From the NCBI GenBank assembly GCA_024398965.1, contig JAKSIF010000010.1, forward strand, positions 1 to 64,000: a stretch of DNA of 64,000 nt, in the 5' to 3' direction. Shown in pieces: positions 18,301 to 25,600 of the stretch. This DNA is from Fibrobacter sp. Its GTDB lineage: Bacteria; Fibrobacterota; Fibrobacteria; Fibrobacterales; Fibrobacteraceae. The notes beneath the pieces are model-generated. The model searched no databases. It had not been told where the DNA came from and worked only from the letters and a program-made list of their open reading frames with translations. Each line of letters starts with the position of its first letter. Position 1 is the first letter of the stretch. Both the position numbers and the translations under genes were made by a program.

Positions 18301-21300
18301 ACACCGGTTTCAGGATCAATGTCAAAGTACTTGTTGTCTTCAATAGTATAAACCAAGGTACCATTGGGCACGGTATCGCGGTCAATATCAGAGGCGTTGA
18401 CGCCTTCCTTATCGCCCTTCTTCCAACCATCGGGAAGAGCCTTGTCACCACCCTTGGCAAATTCGCTCACTGCGAACACCTGACCTTCAGCGACTACGTT
18501 TTCTTCGTTTTCATCAAGAACAATAATGTCCTTGGTCAAGGAAACAGATTCGTTGTCATGGTCGGTCAGGGTAATGGTCACATTGAAGACGGAATCGCCA
18601 TTGGCCTTAAGGATTTCTTCAAAGTCCAGAAGTTCATTAATCTCGGCAGTCTCGTCACCGTTGTTCTTAACGAACAGGTCTACATGCAGGGAGTCGTCAT
18701 CGCCCTTATAGACCTTGACGTCAAAGATGTCGGTCGCCTTGACAGCACCTTCTACAGTACCGTTATCGACCAGGGTCACAGACACGTTTTCTGCAGTTTC
18801 TGCTTCATCCGGGTCAATGATTGTCCAGGATTTGAGAATGGTTTTAACAGGAGCATTTTCGCTAATGACATAGCTAGGCTTACCGTCATCGTTGAACTTA
18901 GGAGTTTCGTTTTCATCACCAATCTTGACAGTCACTACAGCTTTAGAGGACTTGGAAGGTTCGCCCTTATCGGCAACGGTAATCTTCACCTCAATAGTCG
19001 GCTGAGTTTCGTGGTCAAATTCAGCACCCTTCTTCACGGTGATCACACCGGTTTCAGGATCGATATCAAAGTACCTGTTGTCTTCAATCGTGTAAACCAA
19101 GGTACCATTGGGCACGGTATCGCGGTCAATGTCGGAAGCGCTGACGCCTTCCTTGTCACCTTCCTTCACCCAACCCTCGGGAAGAACCTTGGTTCCTTCT
19201 GTAGCAAGTTCACCAACTTTAAATACTTGATTTTCAGCAACTACGTTTTCTTCGTTTTCATCAAGAACAACGATGTCCTTGGTCAAGGTTGCAGTCTTGC
19301 CGTCATGGTCAGTCAAGGTAATGGTCACATTGAAGACGGAATCACCATTGGCCTTAAGAATTTCTTCAAAGTCAAGAAGTTCATTAATCTCGGCAGTCTC
19401 GTCACCGTTGTTCTTAACGAACAGATTTACATGCAGAGCATTGTCTTCGCCCTTATAGACCTCGACGCCAAAGATATCGTTTGCCTTGACAGCACCTTCT
19501 ACAGTACCGTTATCGACCAGGGTCACAGACATGTTTTCTGCAGTTTCTGCATTATCCGGGTCAATGATAGTCCAGGACTTGAGAACGGTATCTACAGGAG
19601 CATTTTCACGAACAACATAGCTGGGCTTACCGTCATCGTCGAACTCGGGCTTTTCGTTGACATCGCTCAACTTGATAGTCACCTCAACAGAAGTTCCCTT
19701 AATCGTAGCAGGATCTTCGCCATCGCCACCATCAGAAACTAGAACACGTACAACATAGATGCTATCCTTTTCGTAATCAAGTTCAGCATCTTCCTTAACG
19801 TAGATAACGCCATTTTCATCAATTACAAACGGCAAATCTTCATCGGAACCTTCCACAGCATGAATGGAGTAGGTAAGTTCAGCGAAGGTCTTAATTGCGC
19901 TGTTCTTATCCGGATCCGTTGCGATAAAACGACCATCATCTTCATCTGCAACCGGATCACCGTCTTCAGGTACGACGGTATGAACACGGACACCCTTTGC
20001 ATCTTCCGGAACTGTAAAGAACTGTTCCTCAGCTTCGGGAGCGTCATTTTCATCAACGAGAGAAATTGTTACGAGACCAGTATGGCTCTTCTTGCCGTTT
20101 CCATCAGTGGTTGCGGCATCATCCGTTACAGTAACTTTCAGTGTATAGGTAGGCAGAGTTTCAAAATCAAGTTCAGCAGTGCTCTTTACAGAAACAGAGC
20201 CGTCTTCATTGACTTCAAACAGAGCAGACACAATGTTGTAGTATTCTTCAGTATAATCCTCATCGAAGGCCTTGCTGAGTTCATACTTCATTACATCACG
20301 AGGTTCTGTTTCTGCAACAGGAGAATCCTTTTCCACGTCGGTTGCGGTAATGGAACCTTCAACCTTATGAGTGTTTTCACCAACCAGAATTACAGATTCA
20401 TTCAACACCGGCGGATCGTTTTCTGGATCAACATGAATTGAAATCAACCCCAAATCACTATCTTGTTTCGAAACGGAGGAATTTCCTTCCACATCCATCA
20501 CAGTAAATACAAACGTTGTGTAAACGCCATCACGACTGTACTCATCTTTGTCATTGATGTACTTGAAATCACCATTGGCCAAACGTTCCAAAGCAATAAA
20601 GGATCCAGCAACAACAGGTTCTCCTCCAAGAGTGAGAACGCCCTTTTCAGGAAGTACTGTAATGGTGATACCACTCTGTTCATACATGCCCTTATAGAAG
20701 AAATCTTCTGCTGAGAATGCGTGAATATGGTCCTCTAGCATGCGAACAGAAGCCGGCTTGGTAGACGGATTTTTCTGAGCATCCTGCAATCTCAAGTCAA
20801 AATAACCTTCACGGACGTTGCCATCAAGCACGGCGCCACTCAAGTTCATCACATGAAGACGAATCATTTCGTCAGGTTCAACCACGTCATCAATTTTCAC
20901 ATTAATGTGAATGCTTTCGTTTCTGCTATTCACGTCAGCAGAATCGGTACCAGCCCAGATAACAACCTGGGCAGCCTTATTTTCGGAGCAAAGCGGGAAC
21001 GGATAGGGGTTCACTTCAGATTGATCAACGGTAATATCTGCTGCACTGGCAACATTCGAATATTCGTTAGTCAAATATTCAAAGCAGTAGTCGAAGTAGA
21101 CGTTGACCTTAGTCTTTTCACTCAGCTTAACAGGAACCGGCACGAAGGTATCGTTTTCCTTAAAGACCAGAGAAGCAAAAACCTCGGGAGTAAAGCCAAG
21201 GATAGGAGGATCGAACGGCACATAGCGGAAGCCAGAGCCATCAAAGAAAGCATTAACGTCAATGACGTCAGCGAGCAACTGACCAGCCAAAGTCATGGAC

Positions 21301-22313
21301 TGCCTTACAGTGATTGTGCCCGTAGAAATAAAGGTTCCCTGAATAACATCGCCTTTCTGCATTGCAGCCCAGTCAATATTTTCCGTCGTATAGAACAAAA
21401 GATTTCCGGCGTAATCGGAATTCTTGACAGGAGTTGCAGAACCGGACACCCACTGGAGTTTTTCTTCATCATACACAGCATCCTTGTCCATATAAGACAC
21501 GATAATCTGGTTATGAGAAGGAATACCTCCCTTGAAGCCATTGGTGAGGAAAATTCTAGTCAGACGACCACCATAGGGCATGCGAACTTCAAGAAGGTTC
21601 TCGTTCGTAAACTGGATATGGTCGATAATGATGTCGTATGTGCCAGCACCCTTAGGAACATCAATCGTCGGATGACCGAAAGGATATGCAGCACCCTTGA
21701 GTTGGTCGCGGTTATTATTTGTCTCGATAGCCGGATAAACAACAGCTTCGTTAGCTCCAAGCTTCGGGATCCTCAAATCAGTGTTAATCTGCGGAACAGT
21801 TGAAGGACAGTTTTCGTACTCCGCACCCACAAACTGATGGTCAGGATCGTTATGAGCCTTGAGGTATTCATTATTCGCTGTCCCCTTTACACACTGCGTC
21901 CCCAAAATAAGGTTTGCAGAACCACGCCAGTTGGCCTCCTGGTTGATGGTGATATTCCCAAGGACACGAACCGGACCTGAGGTCAAGGAGTCATTTCCAT
22001 CACTCATGATCAGGTTACCACCAACAAGCACCGGACCACCGATAGTATGCTTGTTGTTACCATTATGCAGGTCAAGGTTACCATCCGCAGTACCAAACCA
22101 ACCAGACTTATCCGGTACAAGGATTTGCTGACCAGAGAAGTTGATTCCATGGGCACCAAACATCTTGTACTTCATCAGGTCTTCCCAGAAGCCCTGCTGC
22201 TTGGAATCATCGATACCGTCAAAGTACAACGGAGCTACATCCGCAGCCATTGCAGGTACCACCATAGCCAAGGCCAGGGTCAATTTTCTAAGCAAATTCT
22301 TTCCAAAACTCAT
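12321..22313 (-). CDS. Giant secreted cadherin-repeat surface protein (3330 aa)
   Basis: Signal peptide (1-23, ending AMA), then an N-terminal domain of about 400 residues starting ADVAPLYFDGIDD with beta-rich GGPVLVGGNL and VRVLGNI strands, then a long array of cadherin-type repeats (about 540-2600) marked by DVNEAP, DENEENV and DYEKDSIY motifs that supply inter-repeat Ca2+ ligands. Asp-rich loops containing DGDGDGDDD plus a Cys pair (near 1640 and 1905, diverged near 2170) resemble thrombospondin type-3 calcium loops. A Ser/Asn-rich linker lies near 2890-2925. The C-terminal 400 residues end with a FlgD-like fold (HIWIYTNLGGFVDYY, ATGSYLYKVQ) and a basic tail KPFGYKRPPKK. A GGAG ribosome site precedes the start. 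I infer a cell-surface or secreted adhesin, exported by Sec and perhaps a type IX-like route. The next gene upstream is a shorter paralog. Confidence 0.85.
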   Translation of the reverse strand: MSFGKNLLRKLTLALAMVVPAMAADVAPLYFDGIDDSKQQGFWEDLMKYKMFGAHGINFSGQQILVPDKSGWFGTADGNLDLHNGNNKHTIGGPVLVGGNLIMSDGNDSLTSGPVRVLGNITINQEANWRGSANLILGTQCVKGTANNEYLKAHNDPDHQFVGAEYENCPSTVPQINTDLRIPKLGANEAVVYPAIETNNNRDQLKGAAYPFGHPTIDVPKGAGTYDIIIDHIQFTNENLLEVRMPYGGRLTRIFLTNGFKGGIPSHNQIIVSYMDKDAVYDEEKLQWVSGSATPVKNSDYAGNLLFYTTENIDWAAMQKGDVIQGTFISTGTITVRQSMTLAGQLLADVIDVNAFFDGSGFRYVPFDPPILGFTPEVFASLVFKENDTFVPVPVKLSEKTKVNVYFDYCFEYLTNEYSNVASAADITVDQSEVNPYPFPLCSENKAAQVVIWAGTDSADVNSRNESIHINVKIDDVVEPDEMIRLHVMNLSGAVLDGNVREGYFDLRLQDAQKNPSTKPASVRMLEDHIHAFSAEDFFYKGMYEQSGITITVLPEKGVLTLGGEPVVAGSFIALERLANGDFKYINDKDEYSRDGVYTTFVFTVMDVEGNSSVSKQDSDLGLISIHVDPENDPPVLNESVILVGENTHKVEGSITATDVEKDSPVAETEPRDVMKYELSKAFDEDYTEEYYNIVSALFEVNEDGSVSVKSTAELDFETLPTYTLKVTVTDDAATTDGNGKKSHTGLVTISLVDENDAPEAEEQFFTVPEDAKGVRVHTVVPEDGDPVADEDDGRFIATDPDKNSAIKTFAELTYSIHAVEGSDEDLPFVIDENGVIYVKEDAELDYEKDSIYVVRVLVSDGGDGEDPATIKGTSVEVTIKLSDVNEKPEFDDDGKPSYVVRENAPVDTVLKSWTIIDPDNAETAENMSVTLVDNGTVEGAVKANDIFGVEVYKGEDNALHVNLFVKNNGDETAEINELLDFEEILKANGDSVFNVTITLTDHDGKTATLTKDIVVLDENEENVVAENQVFKVGELATEGTKVLPEGWVKEGDKEGVSASDIDRDTVPNGTLVYTIEDNRYFDIDPETGVITVKKGAEFDHETQPTIEVKITVADKGEPSKSSKAVVTVKIGDENETPKFNDDGKPSYVISENAPVKTILKSWTIIDPDEAETAENVSVTLVDNGTVEGAVKATDIFDVKVYKGDDDSLHVDLFVKNNGDETAEINELLDFEEILKANGDSVFNVTITLTDHDNESVSLTKDIIVLDENEENVVAEGQVFAVSEFAKGGDKALPDGWKKGDKEGVNASDIDRDTVPNGTLVYTIEDNKYFDIDPETGVITVKKDAEFDYETQPSIEVKITVADKGEPSKSSEATVTIKINDENEDPTIDDDGKLFYDVEENRPVDFVIKTWPIHDEDGYDGLEQLSVSFVDNKKVDGKVSAEDLFGIRLVSDDNDSMFIELFVKNNGDETTEINELLDFEAIMDARGDSVFNITLTLKDTLDGVASLTKDIHVRDINEAPTFVNKEELKKDGLRVDENSKIGDTVGVAVATDPDKWAELTYTLVDGDDKDGKGDAEIFKVDANGVITVNKDNALDYEKDSIYVVKVIVTDNGKDRGFENMADTVTVKITLNDKNENPEIIPDGDGDGDDDSDDNCLENCEDDPNDPSDDKRVVTVGIDENSPTNTVVFAYVVKDEDKGDLEKLAATLVQDGTTKPYIADSLFKIEVVPVDEASSKVVVSVRDGSKLDYEKIDSIYNVSVIVYDKTDKNVADTLVRIIKVKDVNEAPTFVNKEELKKDGLRVDENSKIGDTVGVAVATDPDKWAELTYTLADGDDKDGKGDAEIFKVDANGVITVNKDKALDYEKDSVYVVKVIVTDNGKAHGFENMADTVVVTITLNDKNENPEIIPDGDGDGDDDSDDNCLENCEDDPNDPSDDKRVVTVGIDENSPTNTVVFAYVVKDEDKGDLEKLAATLVQDGTTKPYIADSLFKIEVVPVDEASSKVVVSVRDGSKLDYEKIDSIYNVSVIVYDKTDKNVADTLVRIIKVKDVNEAPTFVNKEELKKDGLRVDENSKIGDTVGVAVATDPDKWAELTYTLADGDDKDGKGDAEIFKVDANGVITVNKDNALDYEKDSIYVVKVIVTDNGKAHGFENMADTVTVKITLNDKDENPTIVVDDDDNGKDDTEDDKKCVANCSSGSGDKDGKILTVGVEENVPTNTVVFEYVVEDPDEDQVTKLVPTLKDVNKTGVDSLFDVKLAKDGDKYKVVVFVKDSSKLDYETINPEHKVTLIVTDATDRQDSVVRIISVIDVNEAPVIVKQDFEFPEHNKKGSVVDTIKWGDDLDTKDPSFRDNMVIAVGGDTTLFAVDEAGVITTKKSFNYEDDKDSYILVVKVQDKKQPELFVVDTMHIALTNIKEDPYITSTEFEIPENPGNKDLIGTITSEDLDDPENKEERTYALIGTSEFVTVTEDGKILVKDSTKFDYETTPSFNIKVSVTDPTGIKKDTTITIKVGDVNEAPTVDDQKFTVNENIKTGDSVGKIVAEDPDTRKEYSELTFTPICETGSKACEKFDVKKDGTIKVAEPLDYETDSVYTIKVQVSDGTYADTATVTIKVKDVIEKSVVEITKVDNSDSTWTKKDIADRHDTLYTNIPDNTITWTQDGVEMSMDTTLHDGPNCIIITYKDPAKNEAGSDTVVIFFSDATPIVTVTAGSDATEADNIYTVVQGTDKADTNIYVNSNKNDVVVTVLDPASGKTDTFTVKVDLDTVHVSKDTYTQVNKVKGELILNENPSSGVSRVPMNDDQVKVSYEEKVDGKTYTVSYNTDKSGNPVKVPVVGSKGKIDSIEVITVSYVTTIGGKDVTISYKADALTGEALVTDTDGNLLTTAGVEAINKDPSKNPNKNPSSSSSGSHNSSSSSGSSSGSNSGSKVPQISTGALTVTYDYVDETTGNTVTVSYVVDEKGNIIKNDEGDTGYNVSYTFVNKYGNAASTSVFIVLDKVGPKVEILSPEGGAVIRSNFVNVVWSVDGVIQDTLTTQGLEKGFNSIVRFYKDKAGNEASDTIFVIMKDGKDLDVAVVNPVTEMTQDRVDRYYASNPPKEGETYAVSIKNPSTGKEVETLIGGSFDTKEGSGKEPYPGHSSHLGPTLAMDVKLPMVNDVGGMATLDDLLSSDGLVPLEGVDAKNSEKVTVEEYVRDYCSEKFQNKFNSDFKGKIDQANLYNSKMDVHIWIYTNLGGFVDYYSFTQKLNDPSYTNDAALLNAYFEMKPDKDGNVHTENGKLLATGSYLYKVQVNLRSELQCTLPPVKDPTGKKKGDVIKTSEDMLKPFGYKRPPKK
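15840..17760. repeat. 798-bp in-frame tandem repeats within the cadherin giant
   Basis: A 266-codon unit made of two cadherin repeats plus an Asp-rich loop recurs with a period of exactly 798 bp. Two consecutive copies are almost base-identical (for example 16169-16423 against 16967-17221). A third copy shares its first cadherin module but diverges in the loop and second module. The near identity, including synonymous sites, points to recent duplication or continuing gene conversion. Confidence 0.9.
18160..19650. repeat. 747-bp in-frame tandem repeats within the cadherin giant
   Basis: Two adjacent 249-codon units with a 747-bp period each contain a DDGKPSYV-start cadherin repeat and a DENEENVVAE-start repeat. 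They share long stretches (for example 18541-18711 and 19288-19458) but with more substitutions than the 798-bp set, so this duplication looks older. Confidence 0.85.
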
Positions 22314-22347
22314 ATTTCATCTCCTTCGATGAAATTCATCAGCACTT

Positions 22348-22362
22348 ATTCCATATTGGAAT
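22348..22362. promoter_or_regulatory. Perfect dyad upstream of the cadherin giant
   Basis: ATTCCA-TAT-TGGAAT lies 35 bp before the start codon. On the minus strand TATATTCC overlaps its edge. A related dyad, TTCCA-ATT-TGGAA, lies before the second GH43 gene (55167-55179). The rest of the 320-bp gap 22314-22634 is AT-rich and shows only this dyad, the ribosome site and the terminator of the paralog. Confidence 0.4.
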
Positions 22363-22565
22363 ATAAGAAACAAGTACTAATTTTTACACATTTTCAAACT
22401 TTAAATATAGAAAATAAGTTTTCAATTGTAACGATTTATCAACAGCAAATCCCCAAAACCGTTGTATTTACTACAATGTGTGATAAAAAACACGGTATTT
22501 TCCATCGCCGTGCAAGTTTTTTAACAACTTTTCGTATCACGCAAATTTTCTAGGAGCGTGCAAAA

Positions 22566-22590
22566 AAAACAGCCCCCGAAGAGGCTGTTT
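22566..22590 (-). terminator. Terminator of the 1845-aa cadherin protein gene
   Basis: Stem AAACAGCC / GGCTGTTT with an 8-nt loop. Read leftward it is followed by a T-run. It lies 45 bp past the stop of the gene at 22635. Confidence 0.75.
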
Positions 22591-22634
22591 TCAAATTTTT
22601 ACTTGTTTTTCAAGATATTTTCGTATAAATTCGG

Positions 22635-25600
22635 TCACTTTTTCGAAGGACGCTTGTAACCGAAGGGCTTCAGGAGGTCATCATTGGTCTTAACCACATC
22701 ACCCTTCTTCTTGCCAGAGGCATCGTCCACCGGGGGCAAGGTGCAGTGCAGCTTAGACCGGATGTCCACCTCAACCTTGTACAGATAGGCACCAGTAGCA
22801 TAGAGCTTGCCAGATTCGGCGCGCACATTGCCATCCTTATCCGGTTTCATCTCGAAGAACATCTGCAGGAGACCAGCCTCGTTGGTAAAGTCCGGATCAT
22901 TCAGCGGCTGGGTAAAGCTGTAGTAGTCCACGAAGTTACCCAAGGTGGTATAGATCCATACATGGACCTTCATCTTGGTATCGTAGAGGCTTGCCTTGTC
23001 AAAGCCGTTCTTGTAGTCGAACTTGGTATCGCAGTATTCGCTAGCATACTTCTCCACAGAAACCTTACGGCTGCCCTTGGCATCCACACCTTCCAGGGCA
23101 ACAAGTCCGTCAGGACCAATGAGGTCGTCCAGGGTAGCAAGTCCGCCAATGGAATTAACCACAGGGAGCTTCACATCCATAGCCAAAGTCGGGCCAAGGT
23201 GAGAGTGGTGTCCCGGATAAGGTTCCGCACCGCTTCCATCCTTAGTGTCGAACGAGCCACCGATCAAGGTTTCAACTTCCTTGCCTGTGGTCGGATTCTT
23301 GATGCTTACAGCAAAGGTTTCGCCTTCCTTCGGCGGGTTGGATGCATAGTACCTGTCTACGCGGTCCTGGTCCATTTCAGTAACCGGGTTAACAACAGAC
23401 ACTTCAATATCCTTGCCATCCTTCATGATTACGAAGATGGTATCGGAAGCTTCGTTACCAGCCTTATCCTTGTAGAAACGGACAATGGAATTGAAGCCCT
23501 TTTCAAGGCCCTGGAGTGTCAAGGTATCCTGTTCTACCCCATCCACAGTCCAGACCACTTCAACGAAGTTGGCGCGAATAACAGCACCATCTACAGGAGA
23601 CAGGATTTCCACCTTGGGCGGAGCCTGGTCAAGAACAATGAATACAGACTGGGTAGCGGAGTTGCCATACTTATTGGTAAAGGTGTAAGATACAGAATAG
23701 CCTATGTCTCCAGAACCATTCTTGATCATGTTTCCCTTTTCATCCACTGCATAAGAAACTGTTACTGTCTTTCCTGTTGCGTCTACATAATCATAGGTGA
23801 CACTAAACAAGCCAGTTTCCTTGGTGTCTGAGTCAGAGTAGAGTTTTCCATTGGAATCAACGGACAAGGGGGCTCCTGTTGCGCCATCGGCCTTGTAGGA
23901 CACTACAACATCCTTACCATCGACCTTGGTTGTATAGGACACCGTAATGATTTCCACGGAATCAACCTTTCCCTTTGCATTGACAACCGCAGTCTTGCGA
24001 ACTTCACCATCATTGTCAGTATCATAGGATATGACTACATCCACTCCACCAATCTTCTCGGCGTAACTTACCTTGACATCGGTTCCATTCACAGGAGTCT
24101 TAACCATACCGGAGCTCGGATTTTCGTTCAGAACCGGACCATCCTTAACAACAGACTTCATGGTTTCGAAAGACTTGCTGGGTACATCCACGGAACCAAG
24201 ATCAAGCTTCACCACAAAGGACGAATCCTTGCCGTTGACCGGATCTTTCACAGAAACCTTAATGTCGTTCTTTGTGCTGTTGACGTAGATGTTTGTATCC
24301 TTTGCATCAGTACCTTCAACAATCGTGTAGATGTTTCCAGCCTCGTTCGAGTCTGCATTTGCTTCAACAGTCACAATGGGCGCAGCTGTACTCAGATAGA
24401 CAATAACCGTATCTGCGGCAGGGCCATCCAATTCTGGATCATCAAAGACCTTGATAATGACATTCTTACCTTCAGTAAGGGTGGTATCGACACAGAGTTC
24501 CTGCTTAGCACCATTGAAGGAGCAGAATAGTTGCATATCCTCAAGATTCGTGTAAATGACGTCAGGATTCTTCCAGGAAGAGTCCGCATTATCAGCCTCG
24601 GTAAACTTGATATCAGAGGGCTTAACATCGTCTATAGAAACGGTCACCTTCTTTGTAGACTTACCGCCATGGCCATCGGAAACTTCAACAACCAAAACTT
24701 CCGTCGGATTGGTTTCATAGTCTAGCTTTGCTCCGTCCTTCACGGTAACCACACCATCTTCAGAAAGTTCAAAGAACTTGGAAGGTTCAGTCAACTTGAA
24801 AGTCAAGTTTGTATCACCGGCATCAACATCTGTTGCCTTCAAGGTATCCACAACGGTCCCAGACTTAGCAGTTTCCTTAACAGAGATTTTGTCCGTGATG
24901 ATTACAGGATTTTCATTCACGTTTTCCAGGTTGATTGTGATAGTCTTGGTTACGGTCAAGGCTGAATCAGTAGCATCAGTCACCGCAACTTCCAAAGTGT
25001 AGACCAGCGGGTCCTTTTCATAATCAAGATCCTTACGGGTCATGATTACACCTTCCGGAGTAACATAAAATACGTCGGTATCGCCACCTACGGCAGTAAC
25101 AATATTCTGAGTGTATTCTGCGGAATCATCCAAGTCTCCCGTTTCAACGGTTCCAACAGTTGCACCAACACCACTATTTTCGGGAATAGCGAATTTCTGT
25201 TCTTCAAGGGTGGGCATTTCATTAACATTTTCAAGAGTAATGGTCATGGTCTTGGTAACTGTCAATGTAGGATCGGTAGTATCCGTAACTGCGACGGTCA
25301 AGGTGTACACAGAAGGATCTTTTTCGAAATCCAGATCCTTACGAGTCTTGATAACACCATCAGAAGAAACAGTGAATACAGCGGTATCACCGCCAACAGC
25401 AGTAATTACATTGTTCTTGGTAAATTCAACAGCCTTATCCAAGTCACCAGCAACGATGGTACCTACGGTAAAGCCTTCGCCACTATTTTCTTCAAGATTG
25501 AACTTTTGATCGGCAAGAGTCGGCGTTTCATTGACATTGACCAAGGTAATCGTCATGGTCTTCGTTACAGAAAGCTTCGGATCATGAGCATCTGCAACCT

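Noticed and set aside
12507-19742. An open frame of 2411 codons on the + strand, antisense to the cadherin giant
   Set aside because: It mirrors the codon bias and repeats of the giant gene. Its translation has no signal, no known motif and no ribosome site, and the sense protein is clearly the real one.
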